Below, in pieces: positions 1 to 7,221 of a stretch of DNA of 18,700 bases. Source of the stretch: Mucilaginibacter sp. (GTDB lineage: Bacteria; Bacteroidota; Bacteroidia; Sphingobacteriales; Sphingobacteriaceae). The stretch covers positions 1 to 18,700 of the forward strand of contig JAQBNY010000291.1 of NCBI GenBank assembly GCA_028288315.1, read 5' to 3'. The notes below the pieces were generated by a model. It had not been told where the DNA came from, did no database searches, and was given only the letters and a program-made list of their open reading frames with translations. The position numbers were made by a program, and so were the translations under genes. Position 1 is the stretch's first letter, and every line of letters begins with the position of its first letter.

Positions 1-2
1 AT

Positions 3-1034
3 ATGAATTTTAATGCTATTACCATTAGCGACATCGGGAGAGCGTTAAATCTTTCGGCATCAACAGTATCAAAGGCACTTAGCGATAGCTACGAGATAAG
101 CGAGAAGACTAAAAAGCGGGTTGTTGAGTACGCACGCCAGAATAACTATCGCCCTAACCCAATGGCCCAAAGTCTAAAAAAGGGAAAGAGCAAATCAATA
201 GGCATTGTAGTATCTACCATTGATAACCAGTTTTTTTCGCAGGTGATAAACGGCATCGAGTCGGTTGCTTATAGCGAAGGGTATAATGTTATCATTACCC
301 AAACCCATGAATTATATGAGTTAGAGGTAATGAATGTAAACCATTTAACCCACCGTTCAGTAGATGGTTTGCTCATTTCCCTCTCAACCGGGACCCATAA
401 TGTAGAGCATTTACAAAAATTGCAAAATCAGGGTTTACCTATTGTTTTTTTTGATCGCGTGAGCGATACAATTAATACCCACAAAGTAATTGCCGATAAC
501 TTTAACGGCGCCTATGAGGCAACCATGCATTTGATAGACTCGGGCTATAAGAACATTGCACATATTACTAACCCGGCGCATACTTCTATAGCCCGTGAGC
601 GTTTGGCAGGCTATAAAAAAGCACTTACCGACAAGGGAATAGCCATAAATGAGCAGTACATAAAATACTGCAGTCAAGGCGGTAAAGATATACCCGAAAC
701 CGAAAATGCCCTTAATGAATTGCTGGCCCTGCCGCAAAAACCACAGGCTATTTTCACCGCATCAGACCGGACAACCACCACTGTGCTTGGCCTGCTACAT
801 AAATTAAAAGTGAGTATTCCTGATGAGATAGCTTTGGTAGGCTTTACTAATACCTTTTTGGCCGATTTGCTGAACCCGGCCCTAAGCTCGGTTTATCAAC
901 CCGCGTTTGATATTGGTAAAAAAGCTACGGAAATGCTCCTGAGCCTGATAAGAAGTAAATACCCGGTTACCGAGTTTGAAGAAATAGTATTGCCAACGCA
1001 GTTGTTTATCAGGAAATCGTCGGTAAGGGTTTAA
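3..1034 (+). CDS. LacI/GalR-family transcriptional regulator
   Basis: DNA-binding regulator of 343 residues, normal length for the family. Residues about 6-27 are the N-terminal helix-turn-helix, with the typical DIGRALNLSASTVSKAL pattern. The hinge with PNPMAQSLKKG follows at 51-61. From about residue 64 (SIGIVVSTIDNQFFSQV) comes the periplasmic-binding-protein-like effector domain, which runs to the C-terminus. The ATG at position 3 places the HTH at the family's usual distance from the N-terminus, so the protein looks complete even though it begins at the window edge. The next genes on the same strand include mannonate dehydratase, so the ligand may be a hexuronate-pathway intermediate or a related oligosaccharide; this is inference. 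A LacI-type palindrome lies 46 bp after its stop. Family assignment is near certain; the ligand is unknown. Confidence 0.95.
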   Translation: MNFNAITISDIGRALNLSASTVSKALSDSYEISEKTKKRVVEYARQNNYRPNPMAQSLKKGKSKSIGIVVSTIDNQFFSQVINGIESVAYSEGYNVIITQTHELYELEVMNVNHLTHRSVDGLLISLSTGTHNVEHLQKLQNQGLPIVFFDRVSDTINTHKVIADNFNGAYEATMHLIDSGYKNIAHITNPAHTSIARERLAGYKKALTDKGIAINEQYIKYCSQGGKDIPETENALNELLALPQKPQAIFTASDRTTTTVLGLLHKLKVSIPDEIALVGFTNTFLADLLNPALSSVYQPAFDIGKKATEMLLSLIRSKYPVTEFEEIVLPTQLFIRKSSVRV

Positions 1035-1035
1035 A

Positions 1036-1076
1036 GCCTCACCTAATCCTCTTCAAAGGAGAGGTGGGGGTCAGGC
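1036..1076. repeat. REP-like imperfect palindrome
   Basis: The sequence begins two bases after the LacI stop codon. GCCT at 1036-1039 pairs with AGGC at 1073-1076. An inner stem CCTCT (1048-1052) pairs with AGAGG (1060-1064) around a 7-nt loop. No T-tract follows, so a classical intrinsic terminator is unlikely. Palindromes of the form CCTCTCC-AAA-GGAGAGG flanked by GCCTCACC/GGGTGAGGC are, from general familiarity, common between genes in Bacteroidota, which suggests an interspersed repeat. Copy number cannot be seen in one window. Confidence 0.5.
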
Positions 1077-1079
1077 TGC

Positions 1080-1093
1080 CGAAAACGATTTCG
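1080..1093. promoter_or_regulatory. Candidate LacI-type operator
   Basis: CGAAAACGATTTCG is a 14-bp palindrome in which only the pair flanking the central CpG (A1085/A1088) is mismatched. It contains AAnCGnTT, the usual core of LacI/GalR-family operators. It sits between the regulator gene and its downstream neighbour, about 43 bp upstream of a candidate -7 element. The natural inference is a binding site for the adjacent regulator. Binding is not demonstrated. Confidence 0.5.
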
Positions 1094-1135
1094 TAAATAA
1101 ACATATTTAAGGCTTAAAAGCCCATTTAAACTGAA

Positions 1136-1143
1136 TATTTTTG
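1136..1143 (+). promoter_or_regulatory. Candidate Bacteroidota -7 element
   Basis: TATTTTTG matches the Bacteroidota consensus TAnnTTTG exactly. A good -33 TTG is not evident: GGCTTAAAAGCC at 1111-1122 sits at about the right distance with only a partial match. If used, transcription would begin near 1150 and leave a leader of about 60 nt before the ATG at 1211. The site would drive the DUF4350-like gene and uxuA. Confidence 0.4.
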
Positions 1144-1210
1144 AAATATGCAGATGCCTTGTAAAAGCATAATATTATAAACCATGCACAAGCTTTTAAC
1201 ATCAACCTAA

Positions 1211-2005
1211 ATGATAAACAGATATTTTATTTTTTGCAGCCTGCTTATACTGGTATGTGCATCTGCCGCTTCGGCCCAAACCGTTACGCTCGATTATTAT
1301 TTTAATCACGAAGTGCATAAAACAGCCTCGGGTAAAATGGAACGCTTTCATTATATGTGGGATGAAAAAGCCAATACCGGTTTTTATATTTGGGGTGATA
1401 TTTTTACAAAAAACGGCGCCACGCTTGATACCTTAGATAAAGCACCAACCCTGCAGAATTTAGCAAAGTCTGATATCTATATTATTGTAGATCCCGATAA
1501 TAAAAAAGAAAGCCCTGCTCCAAATTTTATTGAAAATAAAGATGTTGAGCAAATTGCCGCCTGGGTAAAAAAGGGAGGTGTTTTAGTGCTAATGGCTAAC
1601 GACAGCGCCAATGTAGAGCTGAACCATTTTAATGACCTGGCTCATCAATTTGGTTTGCATTTTAATAATGATATACAAAACCATGTGATAGATGATAACT
1701 ATTTTGAAGATGGCGCGATTGCTCCGGGCGATAACCCAATAATTAAAACCGCCAAAAAACTTTTCCTGAAAGATGTGTGCGGCATTAGCTATCATGGCAA
1801 AAATGTAATACCAGTTTTAAAGGCCAAAAGCGGAACCGCTATAGCTGTAATAACTAAATATGGCAAGGGTACTATATTTGCCGTAGGCGACCCATGGCTA
1901 TACAACGAATACGTGAATGGCCGCCTGCCAGCCGACTTTGACAATGACAAAGCCGCGAATGACTTAACCATTTGGCTGTTGCAGCAAGCACGTTCAAAAA
2001 AATAA
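1211..2005 (+). CDS. Exported DUF4350-like protein, hexuronate/pectin context
   Basis: A 264-residue protein with a clear signal peptide (hydrophobic residues about 6-20, cleavage likely after ASAASA near residue 22), so it is probably periplasmic. The body has alternating strand and helix segments such as SDIYIIVDPD, VEQIAAWVKKGGVLVLMAND and GKGTIFAVGDPWLYNEY. These resemble the glutamine-amidotransferase-like DUF4350 fold. In Bacteroidota this fold is found fused to, or beside, GH88/GH105 unsaturated-uronyl hydrolases. No catalytic triad is obvious, so a binding or accessory role is as likely as catalysis. It lies 31 bp upstream of uxuA, probably in the same transcript. The family assignment is from memory of sequence style and is moderate; the exported nature is well supported. 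Confidence 0.6.
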   Translation: MINRYFIFCSLLILVCASAASAQTVTLDYYFNHEVHKTASGKMERFHYMWDEKANTGFYIWGDIFTKNGATLDTLDKAPTLQNLAKSDIYIIVDPDNKKESPAPNFIENKDVEQIAAWVKKGGVLVLMANDSANVELNHFNDLAHQFGLHFNNDIQNHVIDDNYFEDGAIAPGDNPIIKTAKKLFLKDVCGISYHGKNVIPVLKAKSGTAIAVITKYGKGTIFAVGDPWLYNEYVNGRLPADFDNDKAANDLTIWLLQQARSKK

Positions 2006-2036
2006 ACTATTTTTAAATTGATTTTACTTCTCTGCT

Positions 2037-3224
2037 ATGAATAATAAGCTTCCCGTTTACAATATGATACAAACAATGCGTTGGTATGGCCCTAATGACC
2101 CGGTTAGTTTGGCCGATATTCGTCAGGCGGGTTGCACAGGTATTGTATCGGCACTGCACCATATTCCTAACGGGGAAGTTTGGGAAGTGGCCGGGATAAA
2201 AGAGCGGCAGAATATTATTAGTAAAGCAGGTATGGTTTGGAACGTGGTAGAGAGCCTGCCTGTAAACGAATCTATCAAAACCCAAACGGGTAATTTCAAA
2301 CAACATCTGGAAAATTACAAAACCAGTCTGCGTAATTTGGCAGCGTGCGGCATCAAAATAGTTACCTATAACTTTATGCCTGTGCTTGACTGGACCCGCA
2401 CCGATCTTGCTTACGAGGTTGCCGACGGCTCTAAAGCCCTGTTGTTTGAGAAGGCTGCTTTCGTAGCGTTCGACTTGTATATTCTTAAGCGCAAGGGTGC
2501 AGAAAAAGAGTACACCAATGAGCAAATAGCATTGGCTAAAAAACGCTTTGATGCCATGACTGATACCGATAAACTATTACTACAACGCAATATTATAGCC
2601 GGTTTACCGGGCAGTGAAGAAAGTTTTACCATTGAGCAGTTCCAGCAGGCGTTAGATACTTATGAGGGTATAGATGCAGCCCGGCTTCGTGCTAATTTAA
2701 TAGCGTTTTTGCAAGACATAATACCTGTTGCAGATGAGTTGGGCATTAATATGGTGATACATCCGGATGACCCTCCTTATGATATTTTAGGCTTGCCACG
2801 TGTAGTAAGCACCGCTGCTGATGTGCAGGCGCTGGTTGATGCCGTACCTTCAGCAAATAACGGGTTATGCTTTTGTACGGGTTCGTTCGGCGTACGGGTA
2901 GATAATAATTTGCCTGCAATGGTGAAGCAGTTTGCCAACCGCATTAACTTTCTTCACTTGCGGAGCACCCGCCGTAATGAGCTGGGCGACTTTTACGAGG
3001 ATAACCATTTAGAGGGCGATGTGGATATGTACGGTGTTGTAAAGGAAATTGTACTGGCTATGCAAAGCCGTGGTGTAAACATTCCAATGCGGCCAGATCA
3101 TGGGCACCAGATGCTGGATGATCTGCATAAAAAAACCAATCCGGGTTACTCGGCAATTGGCCGTTTGCGCGGCCTTGCAGAATTACGTGGACTGGAGATG
3201 GGTATTAACCGATCAATACTTTAA
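2037..3224 (+). CDS. uxuA: Mannonate dehydratase
   Basis: Dehydrates D-mannonate to 2-keto-3-deoxy-D-gluconate (EC 4.2.1.8), a cytoplasmic metal-dependent step of glucuronate catabolism. The 395-residue length is typical. Family hallmarks are visible in order: MIQTMRWYGPNDPVSL at the N-terminus, GIVSALHHIPNGEVWEV (about residues 35-51), WNVVESLPVNESIK, IVTYNFMPVLDWTRTDL, IHPDDPP (about 242-248), CTGSFG, HLRSTRR and RPDHGHQMLDD near the C-terminus. The Cys/His/Asp residues of these motifs form the metal and substrate site in the family. It is the last gene of the short operon that follows the LacI regulator and ends before a convergent-gene terminator. Other hexuronate genes (uxuB, uxaC, kdgK) are not in the window and may lie elsewhere. 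Confidence 0.96.
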   Translation: MNNKLPVYNMIQTMRWYGPNDPVSLADIRQAGCTGIVSALHHIPNGEVWEVAGIKERQNIISKAGMVWNVVESLPVNESIKTQTGNFKQHLENYKTSLRNLAACGIKIVTYNFMPVLDWTRTDLAYEVADGSKALLFEKAAFVAFDLYILKRKGAEKEYTNEQIALAKKRFDAMTDTDKLLLQRNIIAGLPGSEESFTIEQFQQALDTYEGIDAARLRANLIAFLQDIIPVADELGINMVIHPDDPPYDILGLPRVVSTAADVQALVDAVPSANNGLCFCTGSFGVRVDNNLPAMVKQFANRINFLHLRSTRRNELGDFYEDNHLEGDVDMYGVVKEIVLAMQSRGVNIPMRPDHGHQMLDDLHKKTNPGYSAIGRLRGLAELRGLEMGINRSIL

Positions 3225-3328
3225 ATTTAATTCAGCCAGATAAGCGAAGGCCTTAAAGGCAGGTCCTGATGATTCCTTCATCGGTAAGAACATGCTTCTG
3301 CGTTTTTTATAATGATAAGAAGAAAGAT

Positions 3329-3358
3329 AATAAGGGCTATATTTCAATAGCCCTTATT
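3329..3358. terminator. Bidirectional terminator between convergent genes
   Basis: A perfect 12-bp inverted repeat, AATAAGGGCTAT (3329-3340) and ATAGCCCTTATT (3347-3358), with a 6-nt loop. It lies 104 bp after the uxuA stop and 2 bp beyond the stop of the minus-strand flavoprotein gene. On the minus strand the stem is followed by a T-rich run (ATCTTTCTTCTT). On the plus strand the T-tract is poor. It therefore probably serves mainly the minus-strand operon and also insulates it from uxuA. Confidence 0.75.
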
Positions 3359-3360
3359 AC

Positions 3361-5019
3361 TTACACTTCATTTAAATACTTATGTACAAAGCTTATGGCC
3401 ATTGAGCCTTCGCCAACGGCAGATGCTACCCTGTTCATGGCGCCGGCCCGCACATCGCCCGCGGCAAATATGCCGGGGCAGCTGGTTTCCAGCAGGTATG
3501 GGTCGCGGTCATATTTCCATATCTTATCAAAATCGGTACACTGGTTAAGGTCGCGGCCGGTTTCAATAAAACCTTTACCGTTGGTGATAATGTTTTTACA
3601 CAGCCAATCGGTATAGGGTTTGGCGCCAATAAATATATACAGTGCGTCGGCATCAACCGTTGCGATCTCGTTTGTATTGAGGTTTTTGATAGCGAGCTGC
3701 TGCAGATTGGTATCGCCCTTGGCTTCTACAATCTCGCTACAAGGCATCAAGGTAATGTTATCAACGCCGCCTATCTGGTCTATCAGGTATGACGACATGG
3801 TGTCGGCCAGGCTCGCCCTACGGATGAGTATAACCACCTCTTTAGCAAATTTAGACAGGTACATGGCAGCCTGCCCGGCCGAGTTGCCTCCACCCACCAC
3901 ATACACATGCTTATCTTTACAGGAAGCAGCCTCCGTCATGGCGGCGCCGTAATAAATCCCAGCTCCGGTGAATTTATCAACGCCGGTTGTTAGTAGCTGG
4001 CGATAATCTACCCCGGTGGTTATAACAATTGATTTTGCTATGATCTCGGTACCATCATCAAGTACCAGCGTTTTATAGTTATCCTTCAGGCGAATCTCTT
4101 TTACGGCCTGCGGCGATAGAAAATCAGTTCCGAAACGTGCCGATTGGGTAATGGCCCTGCGGGTTAAATCGGCTCCGCTTAAGCCTGCCGGGAAACCCAG
4201 GTAGTTTTCAATACGTGAGCTGGTGCCTGCCTGCCCGCCGGGCGTTTTCCTTTCAATCAATAAAGTTTTTAATCCTTCGGATGAGCCATAAACAGAGGCC
4301 GCTAAGCCTGCCGGACCTGCACCAATAATAACTACATCATACAAATCACTTTTTGCTGATTGGTTAAGGCCAATTTTAGCGGCTATATCCTTAACTGCAG
4401 GGGTTTTTAGCAAACTGCCATCAGCAAATATAATAGCCGGAAGGTCCTTTGCCTCAAGGTTATTAAGCTTAATGGTCTGTTTTGCCTCCTCGGTGTTAGC
4501 ATCCAGCCATAAGTACGGGACTAAATAACCCGACAGAAATTCTTTTATATCATGCGACTTTGGCGAATATTGGTAGCCTATTACCTTTATCCCCCTAAAA
4601 TCCGGGCGATAATGACCCTGCCAGTCCTCGAGCAGATCGGTTAGGATGGGGTATAGTTTTTCTTCGGGTGGGTCCCAGGGTTTTGTTAAGTAATAATCAA
4701 GCTTAACCTCATTAATGGCTTTAATGGCGGCATCTGTATCAGCATAAGCCGTTAGCAATACGCGTTTAGCATTTGGAAAGTAGAGCGTGGTTTTACATAA
4801 AAAGTCAACACCCTCCATCTCGGGCATTCGCTGGTCTGATAGGAATAGCGCCACAACTTCGCCTTTGTTTTTCAACTCCAGCAAGCTGTCCAATGCTTCC
4901 TTTGCTGACGATGTGCTGAGTATGCGGTAATCGTCGCGGTAATGGTTTTTAAGGTCGCGGCTTATTGCCCGCAGCACCTGCTGGTCATCATCAATAACAA
5001 ATATAATAGGTAGGCTCAT
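3361..5019 (-). CDS. Response regulator fused to thioredoxin-reductase-like flavoprotein
   Basis: A 552-residue three-part protein. Residues 1-130 are a receiver domain: acidic cluster D10-D12, phosphoacceptor D62 in SDQRMPEMEG, T90 and K113 in LTKPW. Residues about 143-218 resemble a thioredoxin/glutaredoxin fold, but the usual CxxC place reads YSPKSH, with serines at 152 and 155. Residues 226-552 are a thioredoxin-reductase-like FAD/NADPH module: GAGPAGLA (233-240), PGGQAGTSSRIENYLGFP, GGGNSAGQ (376-383) and AAGDVR (519-524). The position of the reductase CATC motif holds AAMT (359-362), so disulfide reduction by the standard mechanism is not expected. The output is probably a phosphorylation-controlled flavin oxidoreductase with an unknown acceptor. 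It is the last gene of the globin/kinase operon, 14 bp after the kinase stop. Databases often label such fusions thioredoxin-disulfide reductase, which is likely misleading here. Confidence 0.9.
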   Translation of the reverse strand: MSLPIIFVIDDDQQVLRAISRDLKNHYRDDYRILSTSSAKEALDSLLELKNKGEVVALFLSDQRMPEMEGVDFLCKTTLYFPNAKRVLLTAYADTDAAIKAINEVKLDYYLTKPWDPPEEKLYPILTDLLEDWQGHYRPDFRGIKVIGYQYSPKSHDIKEFLSGYLVPYLWLDANTEEAKQTIKLNNLEAKDLPAIIFADGSLLKTPAVKDIAAKIGLNQSAKSDLYDVVIIGAGPAGLAASVYGSSEGLKTLLIERKTPGGQAGTSSRIENYLGFPAGLSGADLTRRAITQSARFGTDFLSPQAVKEIRLKDNYKTLVLDDGTEIIAKSIVITTGVDYRQLLTTGVDKFTGAGIYYGAAMTEAASCKDKHVYVVGGGNSAGQAAMYLSKFAKEVVILIRRASLADTMSSYLIDQIGGVDNITLMPCSEIVEAKGDTNLQQLAIKNLNTNEIATVDADALYIFIGAKPYTDWLCKNIITNGKGFIETGRDLNQCTDFDKIWKYDRDPYLLETSCPGIFAAGDVRAGAMNRVASAVGEGSMAISFVHKYLNEV

Positions 5020-5033
5020 TTTGCTTTTAAAAT

Positions 5034-6434
5034 TTAATTGTCATTCATATGGAAACAAACAATAAACTCAGTATTGCCGGGTACGGAAGTTAACTTTACC
5101 GTGCCGTTGTGCTGCCTGATAATGCGGGTAGCCACATCAAGCCCTAAACCTGTTCCCTTGCCCATATCCTTTGTAGTAAAAAACGGATCAAATACCTGTG
5201 ATTGCACCTCCTGCGGAATACCGGGGCCGTTATCCTTAATATAAACACAAACAAACAGACCTTCCTGCCGGGTACGTATCTCCAGTATTCCGCTGCCATT
5301 TTCCGTCATAGCATCAATGGCATTGTCAATAATGTTGGTCCATACCTGGTTTAGCTCGCCGGCTAAGGCCCTTACTTGTGGCAGGCTCGTGTCAAAGTTT
5401 TCAATTACCTGTATGTTGCCTTTTTTAATTTTATAATTAAGCATGGTAAGGGTGTTGCGAATGCCGGCATGAATATCAAGCAATTGCTTATCGGTATCCC
5501 TATCCATATGGGTAAAGGTTTTTACCGAGTTTACCAGTTCTGATATACGGTGCGAAGACTCTTTAATATCCGACACCATTTTTTCGGCAAGCAGGTAATT
5601 ATTCATCCATGCCAGTACCACGTGCAACTGCGGCGATGGCGTACAACTGTTCATGTGGTCAAGATCGGCAGGGGTGAAACCAAATTCGGTAAAGTTTTCG
5701 GCAATATCAAAATCCCTTATGTCATGATCTGCCAGCCAGTCGGCAAGTCCATCTTCCAGGTCGGCACGTTCCATCATGCTTAATACCGGCTTATTGGTTT
5801 GGTGGGTTTTGCTTATGAGCAGTTCGTTTATACTGTCAATTTTCTCGGGGGCTATGTTAAGTCCGGCAGTCTGTTTAAACATTACTGGCATCTGCTTTAT
5901 TTTTCCCTGCAATGACGATGCGCCACGTGCTATAGCCGAAGCTGGGTTGTTCAGCTCATGCGCTAATCCTGCCGAAAGCTTACCCAGTGCAAACATTTTT
6001 TCTATTTGCTGCTGCTGCGATGTGAAATCCCTGATACGGCTGGCCATGATGTGTACCAGCGCCTCGGTCAGCTCGTAATGCAGCTTAATACCTTCATTTA
6101 TTTTGTTTTTGTAAACGCGCAACATGCGTGCTTTTTTAATGCACTCGCCATAACCAAATGTGTTGGTTGCCCTGCTAAATGGCAGGTAACCGGTAACGCT
6201 TTGCTCTTTCACAACAAGTATCTCGCGCATTTTACCGGCCTGCTCAGCGCATATCCTCATACGGCCCTCCACCATAACGTAGGTTCTATCTAAAGGCTCA
6301 CCTTTTTCAAAAATCCGTTCGCCCTCTTGTACCTCAATAGTGTCGCCGGCATCTAAAAACCATTGCAACTGATTGTCTGGTACAGCTTGCAGCCCGGGTA
6401 TTGCTTTTAATTCTTCTAAGGTTACATTGTTCAT
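5034..6434 (-). CDS. Histidine kinase with N-terminal CNB-like domain
   Basis: A 466-residue soluble kinase with no membrane segment. Residues about 8-135 have the CRP/cyclic-nucleotide-binding beta-barrel pattern (GERIFEKGEPLDRTYVMVEG). The normal phosphate-binding cassette (GE-LA followed by R-A) is replaced by TGYLPFSRATN, so cAMP binding is doubtful. The H-box is LSAGLAHELNNPASA with H159. The catalytic ATPase domain shows N367/N371 in NQVWTNIIDNAIDAM, DNGPGIP (401-407), FDPFFTTK (415-422) and GKGTGLGLD (425-433). The H159-N367 distance is about 200 residues, roughly double that of many kinases, because a helical insert of about 110 residues separates the two DHp helices. The gene overlaps the globin stop by 4 bases (ATGA) and precedes the receiver-flavoprotein gene, its evident cognate partner. 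Confidence 0.92.
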   Translation of the reverse strand: MNNVTLEELKAIPGLQAVPDNQLQWFLDAGDTIEVQEGERIFEKGEPLDRTYVMVEGRMRICAEQAGKMREILVVKEQSVTGYLPFSRATNTFGYGECIKKARMLRVYKNKINEGIKLHYELTEALVHIMASRIRDFTSQQQQIEKMFALGKLSAGLAHELNNPASAIARGASSLQGKIKQMPVMFKQTAGLNIAPEKIDSINELLISKTHQTNKPVLSMMERADLEDGLADWLADHDIRDFDIAENFTEFGFTPADLDHMNSCTPSPQLHVVLAWMNNYLLAEKMVSDIKESSHRISELVNSVKTFTHMDRDTDKQLLDIHAGIRNTLTMLNYKIKKGNIQVIENFDTSLPQVRALAGELNQVWTNIIDNAIDAMTENGSGILEIRTRQEGLFVCVYIKDNGPGIPQEVQSQVFDPFFTTKDMGKGTGLGLDVATRIIRQHNGTVKLTSVPGNTEFIVCFHMNDN

Positions 6435-6907
6435 TGCTCAGGATTATATGGTCCGCCGGGTACGCCCCATCCCCATTTGGGCATAGGTGCATCATGCGCT
6501 ATGGGGTTGTCTGTTAAATTGGAGTTGATGATGGCTATGCGACTGCCCCACTCCAGGTAAGCCACCAATGCCGACCGGAATTCAGGGTCGGATGCCAGTT
6601 GCAGTTCATCGGCACTTTCAAGCAAAAGCTGTATCCATCGCTTGCGTTGTTCTTCGGTTAGTAACTTGCCAATATGGTGTTGTATCATTTTAGCATGGCT
6701 GCCATCATCACCCTGCGTATACAATTCGGGGCCGCCAAAAACCTCAGCTATAAAATGCGCAACATGCCCGGCATGCTCTGCCGCCATGTTTTTAAACACC
6801 GGGCATAACAAATTATCCTGTAAAACTTTTTCGTAAAAAAGTTTGGTAAGGTTTTCCAGAGCCTCCTTGCCACCCGCCCATTGATATAAGGTTGGTACGT
6901 TTTTCAT
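6431..6907 (-). CDS. Group II truncated hemoglobin
   Basis: A 158-residue cytoplasmic heme protein of the truncated globin family; relatives bind O2 or NO or act in redox and NO detoxification. Visible features are the B10 tyrosine in FYEKV (Y25), AEVFGGPELYT in the E region, proximal F8 histidine H78 (MIQHHIG), and the Trp 13 residues later (W91 in RKRWIQ), the G8 tryptophan of groups II and III. The FGGP-LYT segment and the DPEFRSALVAYLEWGSR end favour group II. A C-terminal tail PKWGWGVPGGPYNPEQ extends past the globin fold. It is the first gene of a minus-strand operon and overlaps the kinase start by 4 bases, which suggests translational coupling. A role as gas sensor or as protector of the flavoprotein system is inference. 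Confidence 0.93.
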   Translation of the reverse strand: MKNVPTLYQWAGGKEALENLTKLFYEKVLQDNLLCPVFKNMAAEHAGHVAHFIAEVFGGPELYTQGDDGSHAKMIQHHIGKLLTEEQRKRWIQLLLESADELQLASDPEFRSALVAYLEWGSRIAIINSNLTDNPIAHDAPMPKWGWGVPGGPYNPEQ

Positions 6908-7025
6908 AGTTCATAAATTTATGCAAATAGCATTTATATTTTAGCTTTTTTAAGCGGATAATGAAGAAATGACAAGCTTTTGTAAAAAACGACGAAGTTG
7001 CGGCTATAGTATGGATTTTTTAATA

Positions 7026-7220
7026 GGGGCGTATCCCTTTGGGTCGGGCTTTGCAGGGCTGCGCTGCGCTCCGGCCCCGGTTGGCTTATGCGCTGTTGCC
7101 TGCCACACCGGGGCTTAACCCATACAATCCCTTACGCGAGGGTTCACCCGCCCATTGCCCGACCACCCTTTTTGCGGAGCAGAGGTTAAAGGATTTTTCC
7201 AGCCCTTCTTCCCGCTTTTA
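7026..7220. repeat. GC-rich foldable intergenic element, possible interspersed repeat
   Basis: A sharply bounded GC-rich island inside AT-rich sequence. GGTCGGGC (7042-7049) pairs with GCCCGACC (7157-7164). Within this, GCCCCGGT (7074-7081) pairs with ACCGGGGC (7107-7114), continued by TGGC (7082-7085) with GCCA (7102-7105). AACCC (7117-7121) pairs with GGGTT (7140-7144), giving a branched fold. A further match, GCTCCG (7068-7073) with CGGAGC (7175-7180), would cross the outer stem like a pseudoknot. The 60-codon reading frame inside it has low-complexity composition and no family resemblance. GC-rich elements beginning GGGCGT are, from general familiarity, interspersed between genes in related Bacteroidota. 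It could be a repeat, a structured RNA or both. Confidence 0.5.
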
Positions 7221-7221
7221 A

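Noticed and set aside
3269..3616. Plus-strand frame overlapping the end of the flavoprotein gene
   Set aside because: It crosses the convergent terminator and lies antisense to well-conserved flavoprotein motifs.
7039..7221. A 60-codon plus-strand frame in the GC-rich island
   Set aside because: It coincides with the foldable element, and its A/L/P-rich composition reflects base content; no domain or start signal is visible.
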